Shown here: positions 1-7,771 of the stretch, one piece after another
How the letters are laid out: each line of letters opens with the position of its first letter
Position numbering within the stretch: the first letter of the stretch is position 1
DNA from: CAVPGP01 sp963704025
GTDB taxonomy: Bacteria > Actinomycetota > Thermoleophilia > Gaiellales > Gaiellaceae
NCBI GenBank assembly: GCA_963704025.1
Contig: CAVPGP010000001.1
Span: forward strand, 372,001-436,000
DNA: 64,000 bases
Reading direction: 5' to 3'
Translations under genes and position numbers: made by a program
The notes under the pieces: generated by a model
What the model was told of the DNA's origin: nothing
What the model saw: the letters and a program-made list of their open reading frames with translations, nothing else
The model's database searches: none

Positions 1-151
1 GCTCGACGAGCGCCTGGGCGCCGGGCACGGCGTTCGCCCACTGCATCTCGCCGCAGTCGCGGCAGCGGGCGAAGTTCCGGCCCCGGGTTAGAGCACCGCC
101 GCAAACGGGGCAGAACCTCCAGCGATCCAGGATCGACACGCCGACGACCAT
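1..151 (-). CDS. NUDIX hydrolase, N-terminal zinc-ribbon part (partial)
   Basis: The gene runs off the left edge; only the first 50 codons are present, starting at ATG 149-151. They encode a four-cysteine zinc ribbon, CPVCGG near residue 14 and CRDCG near residue 32, followed by an N-P-V-P-x-x-x-A-L-V-E-like stretch (ANAVPGAQALVE). This arrangement is typical of the ribbon preceding the catalytic domain in NADH-pyrophosphatase-like and ADP-ribose-type NUDIX hydrolases. The Nudix box itself lies outside the window, so the substrate cannot be judged. A bare zinc-ribbon protein is the alternative. The gene is divergent from the cNMP-domain gene at 202. Confidence 0.6.
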   Translation of the reverse strand, partial: MVVGVSILDRWRFCPVCGGALTRGRNFARCRDCGEMQWANAVPGAQALVE

Positions 152-201
152 AATCGGAAGGAGCCTGTGCACGAGCCCAGCGACAAACGGCGGCACCCCG
201 C

Positions 202-576
202 GTGAGCCCGCGGGCGAGCAGCGCCACCGCCCACGAGCTGTCCCGGATCGGTCTGCTCGCGACGCTTCCGGGCGAGGTGCTCTCACGCCTCGCAGCGAGG
301 ATGCAGCGCGAGGAGATCCCTTCGGGACAGGCAATCGTCACGGAGGGTGAGGCGGACGACGGGCGGTTCTACGTGCTGTTGACCGGCATGCTCACCGTCT
401 CGCAGGAGGCGCGCGGCGCCCGGCGGCTGCTGCGGCCCGGCGACTACTTCGGCGAGGTGGCCGCGGCGATGGGCGTCCCGCGCACGGCGAGCGTCCGGGC
501 CCTGACGCCCGCCGTCGTGGCGAGCTGCGACCGCGCGACGTTCGACGAGTTCGTCAAGCCGCTGTTCTCGGCCTGA
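202..576 (+). CDS. Stand-alone cyclic-nucleotide-binding-domain protein
   Basis: A 124-residue protein covering a single CAP_ED-type beta-roll and little else. Visible marks are an IGLLATLP helix at residues 16-23, GQAIVTEGEADD near 42-53, and the phosphate-binding-cassette-like segment RPGDYFGEVAAAMG near 78-91 followed by R-T-A-S-V. No DNA-binding helix-turn-helix follows, so this is a sensor module rather than a complete Crp/Fnr factor. It starts at GTG 202. It may bind cAMP/cGMP or be a degenerate fold; ligand binding is inferred from the family. The next gene is convergent. Confidence 0.75.
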   Translation: MSPRASSATAHELSRIGLLATLPGEVLSRLAARMQREEIPSGQAIVTEGEADDGRFYVLLTGMLTVSQEARGARRLLRPGDYFGEVAAAMGVPRTASVRALTPAVVASCDRATFDEFVKPLFSA

Positions 577-601
577 GCGGCCTTGCTGGGCAGCCTCGGC
601 C

Positions 602-1441
602 TTACGAGGTCTGACCCTGCACGGAGGGCGTGCCGAGCTCGGCGAGCACGCCGTCCGAGAGACGGGGCCACGCCTCCTTCGCCCAGTCTCCGAAGGCGAG
701 TTCGGTGAGGCAGCCGAGCGCGACCTCCGCCTCGGGATCGACCCAGAGGAACGTGCCGCTCCGCCCGAAGTGGCCGAACGTCCGAGGCGAGTTCGCCGCG
801 CCTGTCCAGTGCGGGCGCTTCGCGTCGCGCAGCTCGAAGCCGAGGCCCCAGTCGTTCGGCACCAGCCGCCCGAAGCCGGGCAAGACGCCGTCGAGGCCGG
901 GGAACTGCACCGAGACGGCCTCGGCGAGCGTCTCCGGCGCGATGCGAGTCGGCAGCAGCAGCTCCCGGGCCAGCGTCGAGAGGTCGCCGATTGTGCCGGA
1001 CGCCCCACTCCCGGCCGGCCCTTCGAGCACGATCCCGGTCCCGGCCCACACCGAGCCGAAGTACTCGGCGAACGGCATCTCCGCGCGGACGGCGACGAGC
1101 TCGGCCAGCACGTCGAAGCCCGTGTTCGAGTAGATCCGCCGCTCGCCGGGGCGCGCGATCGGGACGTCTCCCTCGAACGGAAGGCCCGAGGCGTGAGCCA
1201 GCAGGTGACGAACGGTCGACCCGGGCGGCCCGGCGGGCTCGTCGAGGTCGAGGACGCCCTCTTCCGCCGCGACGAGCACGGCCAGCGCGGACGCGAGCTT
1301 CGTCACCGACGCCCAGGCGAAGACGCGCGCCGTTTCTCCGGCCGCCGCCTCCGTCCGTCCGACCGCGGCGACGGCGGCGTGGTCGGCCGGCCACCCGGCG
1401 ATTTGCCTCAGCGCCTCCACGGTCCGCAGACTAGCCAGCAT
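602..1441 (-). CDS. Beta-lactamase-family serine hydrolase
   Basis: A 279-residue member of the class C beta-lactamase / DD-peptidase-like serine hydrolases. The S-x-x-K nucleophile motif is SVTK near residue 45, the Y-x-N motif is YSN near 104, and a late H-x-G-type motif appears as HFGRSG near 225. There is no signal peptide, so a cytoplasmic esterase or peptidase role is more likely than antibiotic resistance. At 279 residues it is shorter than many family members (350-400). Its start overlaps the divergent ridA start by two bases, implying a shared compact promoter region. Confidence 0.85.
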   Translation of the reverse strand: MLASLRTVEALRQIAGWPADHAAVAAVGRTEAAAGETARVFAWASVTKLASALAVLVAAEEGVLDLDEPAGPPGSTVRHLLAHASGLPFEGDVPIARPGERRIYSNTGFDVLAELVAVRAEMPFAEYFGSVWAGTGIVLEGPAGSGASGTIGDLSTLARELLLPTRIAPETLAEAVSVQFPGLDGVLPGFGRLVPNDWGLGFELRDAKRPHWTGAANSPRTFGHFGRSGTFLWVDPEAEVALGCLTELAFGDWAKEAWPRLSDGVLAELGTPSVQGQTS

Positions 1442-1847
1442 GAAACGACGGCAGATCTCCTCGGGCGCCGCATTCGAGGACCGGGTCGGCTACTCCCGCG
1501 CGGTCGTCGTCGGCCCGCATGTCTGGGTCTCCGGCACGGCGCCGATCATGCCCGGCGACGCGGACCCGCCGGCGGACGCCTACGGCCAGGCGCAGCGTTG
1601 CCTCGAGATCGTCGCGGCCGCCCTGCGCGAGGCGGGCGGCTCGCTGGACGACGTCGTCCGTACCCGGATCTACGTCACGCGCGCGGAGCTGATCGACGAG
1701 GTCGGCCGTGCCCACCGCGAGGCGTTCGCGACCGCGCGGCCGGCGACCACCGGCATCGTGACGGCGCTCCTCGACCCCCGCTGGCTCGTCGAGATCGAGG
1801 CGGAGGCCTACCTCGGCGCCGCCGAAACGGGATACTCCGGGCCGTGA
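1440..1847 (+). CDS. RidA family reactive-enamine/imine deaminase
   Basis: A 135-residue YjgF/YER057c/UK114 (RidA) protein. Family members trim reactive 2-aminoacrylate and other enamines released by PLP enzymes, working as trimers in the cytoplasm. Supporting segments are GYSRAVVVGPHVWVSGTAP near 17-35, the D-V-V-R-T-R-I-Y-V-T core near 77-86, and the terminal LVEIEAEAYLG. The arginine in the VRTRIY segment corresponds to the carboxylate-binding Arg of active RidA enzymes. The stop overlaps the GTG start of the next gene by four bases (GTGA), so the two are probably translationally coupled. Confidence 0.88.
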   Translation: MKRRQISSGAAFEDRVGYSRAVVVGPHVWVSGTAPIMPGDADPPADAYGQAQRCLEIVAAALREAGGSLDDVVRTRIYVTRAELIDEVGRAHREAFATARPATTGIVTALLDPRWLVEIEAEAYLGAAETGYSGP

Positions 1848-3070
1848 CCGACGACGACCTGCGGCAGGCGAAGCAGATCTATCCGGCGACGATCACCGGC
1901 AAGGGAGCGAGCTTCGCCGCGGGCGGCAGCGTCCTCGACCACGCCTTCGGCACGAGCGACCCGTACACGCTCGGCGTCGAGGAGGAGTACATGCTCCTCG
2001 ACGGCGAGACGTTCGACCTCGTCCAGCACATCGACACGGTGCTCGCGGCCGTGGCGGGCGGCGAGCACGAGGCGCGCATCAACGCCGAGCTGATGCAGTC
2101 CGTGCTCGAGATCACGACCCCCGTCTGCCGGACGGCGGGTGACGTCGAGCGCGAGCTGCGCAAGCTCCGCGGCTACGTGGCCGGGATCGCAGGCGAGCAG
2201 GGGCTGCGGGTCGGGTCCGCCGGCACTCACCCGTTCAGCCTCTTCGAGCGCCAGCGGATCACGGCGCGCGACCGGTACCGCAACCTCGTCGACCAGCTCC
2301 AGTACATCGCCCGCCGCGAGCTGATCTTCGGCATGCACATCCACGTCGCAGTCGACGATCCGGAGAAGGCGATCGTCGTCGTCAACGGGTTGCTCGCGCA
2401 CCTCGGTCAGCTGCTCGCGCTGTCCGCCAGCTCCCCGTTCTGGCGCGGGGAGCCGACCGGCCTCGCGTCCAGCCGGCAGATGGTCTTCGCGGCGTTTCCC
2501 CGCTCCGGGCCGCCGCCGCGCTTCCGCGACTATGCGGACTACGCCGAGGTGGTGGGACAGCTCGAGAAGACCGGCTGCATCGCCGACTACACCCACATCT
2601 GGTGGGACATCCGCCTGCACCCGCGACTCGGCACGGTCGAGATCCGCGTCTGCGACGCCGTGTCGAATATCGAGGACGCCGTGGCGCTCGCCGCGTTCTG
2701 CCAGGCGCTCGTCAAGCTCTACAGCGAGGAGTACGAGTCGGGTCGCGAGGTCCCGTCGTACCACCGGATCCTGACCACGGAGAACAAGTGGCTCGGGGCC
2801 CGGTACGGGCTCGAAGCGCCGGTCATGGACCTCGCGACGGGGCGGCGGAACCGCGTGCCGCTGGCCCAGCTGATTCGCCGCACGCTGCGGGACATCGAGC
2901 CCCACGCGCGGGAGCTCGGCTCCGACCGAGAGCTCGAGGGCGTCCGCGAGATCCTTGCGCGCGGGAACGGCGCCGACCGGCAGCTGCGGGTCTTCAACGC
3001 GAACCGCGACATCGTCGAGGTCGTCCGAGAGATCGCGGACGCAACCGAGACCGCGGTGCTGCCGGCCTAG
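1844..3070 (+). CDS. YbdK-type carboxylate-amine ligase (GCS2 family)
   Basis: A 408-residue protein of the glutamate-cysteine ligase 2 (YbdK) family, which joins a carboxylate to an amine using ATP. Markers are TLGVEEEYMLLD near residue 43 (the GVEEE signature), ELMQSVLEITTP near 82, HIHVAVDDPEKA near 165 and a C-terminal RLHPRLGTVEIRVCD segment with the family Arg-rich ATP site. The reading frame is open far upstream, but family similarity begins only here, so I chose GTG 1844, overlapping the ridA stop. True gamma-glutamylcysteine synthesis is possible but unproven for this family. A predicted selenol peroxidase follows 53 bp downstream. Confidence 0.85.
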   Translation: MTDDDLRQAKQIYPATITGKGASFAAGGSVLDHAFGTSDPYTLGVEEEYMLLDGETFDLVQHIDTVLAAVAGGEHEARINAELMQSVLEITTPVCRTAGDVERELRKLRGYVAGIAGEQGLRVGSAGTHPFSLFERQRITARDRYRNLVDQLQYIARRELIFGMHIHVAVDDPEKAIVVVNGLLAHLGQLLALSASSPFWRGEPTGLASSRQMVFAAFPRSGPPPRFRDYADYAEVVGQLEKTGCIADYTHIWWDIRLHPRLGTVEIRVCDAVSNIEDAVALAAFCQALVKLYSEEYESGREVPSYHRILTTENKWLGARYGLEAPVMDLATGRRNRVPLAQLIRRTLRDIEPHARELGSDRELEGVREILARGNGADRQLRVFNANRDIVEVVREIADATETAVLPA

Positions 3071-3123
3071 AGGCTGGTCTCCCGCTGCGCGAACCAGCCC
3101 GCAGGCACGCTAGGCTCGCACGC

Positions 3124-3594
3124 GTGCTGAGCGAGGGCGCCCCGATTCCGGACGTGACCGTGTGGACCGCGCCGAACGAGCGCGCGCAGCTGCCGGAGCT
3201 CCTCGCCGGGACCCCGGCGCTCGTCTTCTTCTATCTCTTCGACTGGTCGGGCACCTGAACGAACGAGCTCGAGCTCCTGCGTGACAGGAGCGCGGAGCTC
3301 GAGGAGCTCGGCCTGCGGTCGTTTGCGATCTCGCGCGACTCGCCCTACAGCCACCTCGCGTGGTCGCAGGCGCTCGACCTGACCGTGCCGCTGATCTCGG
3401 ACTGGAACGGCGAGGCGACGCGGGCGTTCGGCGTCGGGTTCGAGTTCCGCGGCCTGAAGGGCGTGTCCGCCCGGAGCGCATTCCTCGTCGACGAGGCCGG
3501 TACGGTCCGCGGGTCATGGCGCTTCGAGCCCTCCGACCTGCCCGACCTCGACGTCATTCTCGCGGCCGCGCGGGCACTGCAGCAGTCCTCCTAG
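3124..3594 (+). CDS. Peroxiredoxin, predicted selenoprotein (Sec encoded by TGA 3256-3258)
   Basis: A thioredoxin-fold AhpC/TSA peroxiredoxin of 156 residues if TGA 3256-3258 is read as selenocysteine (residue 45). The frame runs from GTG 3124 through FFYLFDWSGT, then TGA, then TNELELL, and on to TAG 3592. In peroxiredoxins this is exactly the T-x-x-C-T active-site loop, with the peroxidatic cysteine at the TGA. Similarity continues unbroken past it: ISRDSPYSHLAWS, then FGVGFEFRGLKGVSARSAFLVD, ending in a WRFEPSDLPDLD-type tail. The rest of the protein has no cysteine, so it would be a 1-Sec enzyme needing an external reductant. A hairpin fitting the bacterial SECIS model starts 14 nt after the TGA. 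Nonsense mutation of TGC is the alternative. Confidence 0.8.
3273..3291 (+). promoter_or_regulatory. Bacterial SECIS element for the peroxiredoxin TGA
   Basis: A perfect 7-bp stem, GCTCCTG (3273-3279) with CAGGAGC (3285-3291), closes a five-base loop CGTGA (3280-3284). After an A-G mismatch the stem continues with G-C, C-G and a T-G wobble. Twenty-one bases separate the TGA from the apical loop, and a G is the second loop base. The published bacterial SECIS consensus asks for 16-37 nt spacing, a 4-16 bp upper stem, a 3-14 nt loop and a G among the first two loop bases; all four hold. SelB binding is inferred. Confidence 0.75.
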
Positions 3595-5114
3595 CGATCT
3601 TCCTCGCCGGCGGCGTGCTCGCGACCTGGCCGGCGGTGAAGCAGGCCGACACGCAGTTCCTCGCCGGCGGCGCCCCCGGCCACGGCGAGGCTGCGGCAGG
3701 CGACCATCTCCAGAGCGCGTACCGGCTTTGGCTCGTCGGGCACCAGCTCGAGCACGGACGGGCCCCGTGGCGCGACCCGTACAGCTTCCGCCCCGAGCTC
3801 GAGCCGCAGCTGAACCTCGCCGGCTGGCCGTACGGACTCGTCTACTGGCCGCTCGCCCTCCTCGGGACGGTGCTCGCCTGGAATGCATTCGTGCTCCTGA
3901 CGTACGTCGGGGCAGGCGCCGCGTGCTTCGCCTGGCTCCGCACGCTCGAGCTGCGCTGGGGTGCCGCGCTCGCCGGCGCGCTGGCATTCGAGCTGGCGCC
4001 GTACCGCGTCGAGCAGAGCTCGGGCCACATGCTGGGGCCGATCTCGATCCTGCTGCCGTTCGCGCTCTGGGCGTTCGAGCGCAGGCGGCCATGGCTCGCC
4101 GGGGCGGCGCTCGCGTCGATCCCGCTCTCGGGGCAGGTGCATCTCGCGCTCGGAGCGGTCCCGTTCTTCCTCCTCTACGCCGCGTGCCGGACGAGCGACC
4201 GGCGGCGGCTGGTCGCGGCGGTGCTGGCGGCCCTGGCGGCGATCGCAGCCGGCCTCCTCGTCCAGCGAGCCGTGATCTCGCACTCGCTGGAGGCGGGGGG
4301 GCGGTCGCTCGCCGAGGTGGCGCGCTACTCGGCGGAATGGCCCGACTTCCTGGCGCGGCGCGAGCGTCACGGCAGCGAGAGCTTCGTGCTCCTCGGCTGG
4401 CTCTTGCCGCTCCTGGCCCTCTGCGGGCTCGTGCTCGCGCGGCATCGGCGGGTGACGATCGCGCTCGGCGTCGGAGCGATCGTGCCGATCGCGCTCGCGT
4501 TCGGCACGAACCTGCCGCTCTACTCCTGGCTCTGGCACCATTTCGAGCCGTTGCGGTATCCACGCGTGCCCGAGCGTCTGATGCCGGTCTCGTGCCTCTC
4601 GCTCGCCGGGCTTGCGGCGCTGGCGCTCGACCGGCTCCGCGTGCCGACCTTCGTCGCCGTCGTGCTGGTCGCGGCTGACCTCACCCTGGGCTTCGCGGGC
4701 TACGCGGCGACCGCGGCGGGGCCGGGCGGGCGCGCGTACGACGGGCTGCGCGGGCCAGGCCGGCTGCTGGAGCTGCCGGTGCTGACGCCGGACGTCCATT
4801 TCGGCAGCGTCTACCTGCGGTACGACATCGACGCGCAGCGGCAGCGGCCCGGCGGCTACTCGACGCTGGCGCCACCGCGCGCAGACGAGGTCGCCCGCGC
4901 GCTGCGGCCGCTCAACGGCGGCAACTGGAGCCGTGGCGCACCGCGGCTCCTGAACGAGCTCGGCGTGCGGTTCGTGGCGGTCCACGAGGGGGTCTACGCC
5001 GAGCTCTCGGGCCTCGGTCGCCCGGCGGCGAGGCGCGCCCGGGCGGCGCTCGTCGCGCACGGCTGGCGCGTCGTCGGGCGCGACGGGGCCGTGACGATGT
5101 ACCGCGCGCCCTAG
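3516..5114 (+). CDS. Polytopic membrane protein, GT-C-like
   Basis: A 532-residue integral membrane protein with about ten hydrophobic segments (residues 20-38, 110-150, 155-260, 275-300, 325-375 and 390-425), and a hydrophilic C-terminal domain from about 430. The long first loop carries GDHLQSAYRLWLVGHQLEH and WRDPYSFRPE, which resembles the D-rich first loop of GT-C-fold lipid-linked glycosyltransferases and YfhO-like proteins. I chose ATG 3516, which keeps the first membrane helix and overlaps the peroxiredoxin gene by 79 bp. A later GTG at 3615 would cut the helix. The substrate is unknown. It converges on the MFS gene with overlapping stops. Confidence 0.7.
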   Translation: MALRALRPARPRRHSRGRAGTAAVLLAIFLAGGVLATWPAVKQADTQFLAGGAPGHGEAAAGDHLQSAYRLWLVGHQLEHGRAPWRDPYSFRPELEPQLNLAGWPYGLVYWPLALLGTVLAWNAFVLLTYVGAGAACFAWLRTLELRWGAALAGALAFELAPYRVEQSSGHMLGPISILLPFALWAFERRRPWLAGAALASIPLSGQVHLALGAVPFFLLYAACRTSDRRRLVAAVLAALAAIAAGLLVQRAVISHSLEAGGRSLAEVARYSAEWPDFLARRERHGSESFVLLGWLLPLLALCGLVLARHRRVTIALGVGAIVPIALAFGTNLPLYSWLWHHFEPLRYPRVPERLMPVSCLSLAGLAALALDRLRVPTFVAVVLVAADLTLGFAGYAATAAGPGGRAYDGLRGPGRLLELPVLTPDVHFGSVYLRYDIDAQRQRPGGYSTLAPPRADEVARALRPLNGGNWSRGAPRLLNELGVRFVAVHEGVYAELSGLGRPAARRARAALVAHGWRVVGRDGAVTMYRAP

Positions 5115-6307
5115 CGGATCGTGCCCAGCGCCCCGCCGGCCGGCAGCGTCGCCGCCTCGAGCGGGTCGTCGACACGGAGGACGAGCCACGCCGAAGCGGC
5201 CATGCCCGCCGCGAGCACCACGCCGAGCGTTCCATAGCCGGCGCCCGCGATCACGGCCCCGCCGATCAGGGCCCCCAGCAGGTAGCCGAGCTGGGTCGTG
5301 GCCGTCCGGGCGGCCATCATCGCTCCGGGATGGTCCGGGAGCTGCTCGAGCCCCAGCCGGCTCGATGCCGGAGTTCGAACCCCCGCTGCGAGCCCGAGCA
5401 GGCAGAAGGTGCCCACCGCGAGGGCGGCCGGCCCGGCCACGTCGAGCTGGACGACGAAGAGGATCGCCATCAGCAGCGCGGCCCCGGCGACCAGCTGCCT
5501 GCGGGGCATCGCGTCGGCAAGACCGCCGAGGCGCGTCGAGGCGGTGAAGTGGGCCGCCGCGCCGCCGGCCAGGAACCACCCCACCAGGGCCTCCCCCACC
5601 GCGAGCCTCTCGACGAAGAACGCCCCGACGAACGTGAGGAGCGCGGCCCACGCTCCGTAGGCCGCCAGCTCGGCGCCGATCCAGCGCCGGGCGGATCGCT
5701 GCGAGAACAGGGTCCGAAGGCTCGGGACGGCCGGCCCGCTCGGGGCGGAGGCGGCGCCGGGTGCGGTCACCATGGCGGCGAGCGCGATCGCGGCGGGAAC
5801 CGCCTCCGCGGCCCGCCAGGAGACCCGGTCCGCAACGACGCCGACGAGCGGGGTGACCACGATCCAGGCGAGCGCGTTCGCTCCCGCCACGTAGCCGATC
5901 GCCCAGGCCCGGCGATCCTGCGCGAAGGCGGCCACCCCGGCGAAGCCGGCCGACAGAAGGCACGCCAGGGCGACGCCGACGAGGAGGTGCGCGAGCAGAA
6001 AGACGGCGAGCGTCGGCGCGACGGCGACCGTCGCGCACCCGAGGATCGCCATCGCGGCGCCGACGGCGATCAGACGTGAGATGCCGACCCGGTCGATGCG
6101 CCCCGCCAGCGCCAGGGAGGCGCCAATCGCCGTGCCGGCGGTGATCGAGCGAGCCTGCCCGACCGCTCCCACCGACGCCCCGAGGTCGGCTCCGATCGCA
6201 ACGATCGTCGGCGCGAGGACGACGAGCAGCGCCTGCGAGGCCATGGTCGCCAGCATGAGCGGCGCGAGCCGCGCTCGACGTCCGTGCTCCGTGGAGCGGT
6301 GCTGCAT
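5111..6307 (-). CDS. MFS transporter
   Basis: A 398-residue major facilitator with about twelve hydrophobic segments and a central loop near residue 180. The A-motif-like loop after the second helix is GRIDRVGISRL near 79-89. No substrate-specific motif was recognised; drug or small-metabolite efflux is only a family-level guess. I chose ATG 6307 because AAAGGA lies 8 bp upstream; the frame stays open to a TTG at 6385 that lacks such a site. The gene converges on the preceding membrane-protein gene, the two stop codons sharing bases. Confidence 0.85.
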   Translation of the reverse strand: MQHRSTEHGRRARLAPLMLATMASQALLVVLAPTIVAIGADLGASVGAVGQARSITAGTAIGASLALAGRIDRVGISRLIAVGAAMAILGCATVAVAPTLAVFLLAHLLVGVALACLLSAGFAGVAAFAQDRRAWAIGYVAGANALAWIVVTPLVGVVADRVSWRAAEAVPAAIALAAMVTAPGAASAPSGPAVPSLRTLFSQRSARRWIGAELAAYGAWAALLTFVGAFFVERLAVGEALVGWFLAGGAAAHFTASTRLGGLADAMPRRQLVAGAALLMAILFVVQLDVAGPAALAVGTFCLLGLAAGVRTPASSRLGLEQLPDHPGAMMAARTATTQLGYLLGALIGGAVIAGAGYGTLGVVLAAGMAASAWLVLRVDDPLEAATLPAGGALGTIR

Positions 6308-6430
6308 GGACCGTCCTTTCCGGTTGGGTCTCCACGAGTGAGGGTAGGCCGCGGCCAGCGGGGCGTCATCGGGTGCACCACCCAACTTCGAACCGCTCCG
6401 GTGGCGGGATACACGCAGGCGGCGGCGGAG

Positions 6431-7492
6431 CTACCGGCGTGCGGCGGAGAACCGTGCTGCCGCGGCGGCGCGCGCCGCCTTCCCCGAGACCCCGAGCTTC
6501 GCGTACACGTTCGAGAGGTGTCGCTCCACCGTTCGCGAGCTGACGAACAGGCGCCCGGCGATCTCCTCGTTGCTGAGGCCGTCTGCGACAAGCTCCAGCA
6601 CCTCGATCTCGCGTCGGGTCAGAGCCTCGAGGCTCCCCGGAGAGGACAACGCCGCGCCGCCGGTGAATTCACGCAGCTCGGCCAGGAACACAGGCCAGGC
6701 CGGCTCGTGCTCGAGCAGGATGTGGTTGCGCCCGTCGAGCGGGAGAAAGCGAGCGCCCCTGATGCGACTGGCAAGGAGGCGTCCCTCCGAGAAGGGGACG
6801 ACAGCGTCGCCGCGCGCGTGTGCGACCAGCGTGGGGACGTCGACGGCGTCGAGCAGGTCGAGGACATCGATCTGGCTCCAGGACGCTCGCAGTCGCTCGG
6901 CCTCCTTCGGGTCGACGGAGACCCGCTGCAGCTCGTCGAACCATTCCAGCTGCTCGGCGGTCCCGCCGGGAACGAAGCGGGTCGTGAAGACGCGGCGGAA
7001 CACCGGGTCCGGTCGCCCCCACCCGACCCGGATGATGCTCTGGAGCAGCGCCTCCTCCTCCCGCTGCTCGGGCGAGAGGTCGCGCCTGAGGCGCCCGCGC
7101 GCGTAGCCCCCGAAGAGGACCACGTGACTGACTCGCTCGGGATGGCGGACGGCGTACGCGATCGCGATCGCGCCGCCCTGGGAGAGGCCGAGCAGGGCGA
7201 AGCGGTCCAGCTGGGCGGCATCGACGACGGCCTCGAGATCGGACACGAAGCCTTCGAGCGAGAGCTCGTCCACCTCGCGATCAGAAAGGCCGCAGCCGCG
7301 CTCGTCGTACCGGACGACTCGATGACCCCTCGCGAGCTCCTCGAGCCAATGCTTCCACACCGGGCTTCGCCAGTCGTACTCCAGGTGCGTGAGCCAGCTC
7401 GCCGCCTTGACGAGGGGCAGGCCCGTCCCGTGCTCCGCGTAGGCGATCGTCACCCCGTCCGAGCTCCTGCAGAAGCGGATCCGCTGTTCCAC
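6431..7492 (-). CDS. Alpha/beta hydrolase fused to LuxR-type DNA-binding domain
   Basis: A 353-residue two-domain protein. Residues 1-270 form an alpha/beta-hydrolase fold: DERGCGLSD near 63, nucleophile elbow GLSQGG near 100, an aspartate after HARGDAVVP near 220 and a histidine in RNHILLEHEP near 248. Residues 285-345 are a LuxR/NarL helix-turn-helix with LTRREIEVLELVADGLSNEE and RTVERHLSNVYAKLGV. Such fusions occur in actinobacteria and probably couple binding or hydrolysis of a small ester to transcription. GTG 7492 gives the family-typical beginning VEQRIRFCRSSDGVTIAYAE. The frame is open to 7588, but the extra stretch is Arg-rich and unlike the family. Ligand and target genes are unknown. 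Confidence 0.8.
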   Translation of the reverse strand: MEQRIRFCRSSDGVTIAYAEHGTGLPLVKAASWLTHLEYDWRSPVWKHWLEELARGHRVVRYDERGCGLSDREVDELSLEGFVSDLEAVVDAAQLDRFALLGLSQGGAIAIAYAVRHPERVSHVVLFGGYARGRLRRDLSPEQREEEALLQSIIRVGWGRPDPVFRRVFTTRFVPGGTAEQLEWFDELQRVSVDPKEAERLRASWSQIDVLDLLDAVDVPTLVAHARGDAVVPFSEGRLLASRIRGARFLPLDGRNHILLEHEPAWPVFLAELREFTGGAALSSPGSLEALTRREIEVLELVADGLSNEEIAGRLFVSSRTVERHLSNVYAKLGVSGKAARAAAAARFSAARR

Positions 7493-7720
7493 AGAGCCGA
7501 TGCTATTCGCGGGCGGCCGCCTGACCCGGCGGCGTAGGGGGAGGCGAGCCCGCCTCCATCCGTCCTTCTCGTGCCGTCGGGCGGCCACACAGGGCCGTAC
7601 TGCAGCTCCGGTCCCGAGGTGAGCGGGTGCGATCGCTTCCGTCGGCGTTCATGACGCAGATGTCGCCACCGAGTTCGGTACGGTGTCGACCCCGAAGACG
7701 CGATAGCTACTCAAAAGCGG

Positions 7721-7750
7721 CGAGTGGCCCGCGCGTAGCCGGGCCACTCG
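7721..7750 (-). terminator. Strong hairpin after the haloperoxidase remnant
   Basis: An 11-bp perfect inverted repeat, CGAGTGGCCCG (7721-7731) with CGGGCCACTCG (7740-7750), around an 8-nt loop. On the minus strand it is followed by CCGCTTTTGAG. It lies 21 bp beyond the stop of the broken haloperoxidase gene, where a rho-independent terminator is expected. The region 7493-7771 otherwise shows no gene. Confidence 0.6.
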
Positions 7751-7771
7751 GTTCTCTGATGGGCTCTCGGG

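Noticed and set aside
770..1843. Long open extension upstream of the YbdK-like ligase.
   Set aside because: It runs antisense to the serine hydrolase and through ridA in another frame, with Arg-rich, family-unlike sequence. GTG 1844 is the start supported by similarity.
3256..3258. TGA as an ordinary nonsense mutation splitting a peroxiredoxin pseudogene.
   Set aside because: Not excluded, but less likely: the TGA is exactly at the peroxidatic position, a SECIS-type hairpin follows at the right distance, and the coding sequence on both sides shows no decay.
3591..6335. Very long minus-strand open frame opposite the membrane protein and MFS genes.
   Set aside because: A shadow of high-GC codon structure: Arg/Gly/Pro-rich translation, no family similarity, and true genes in other frames occupy the same DNA.
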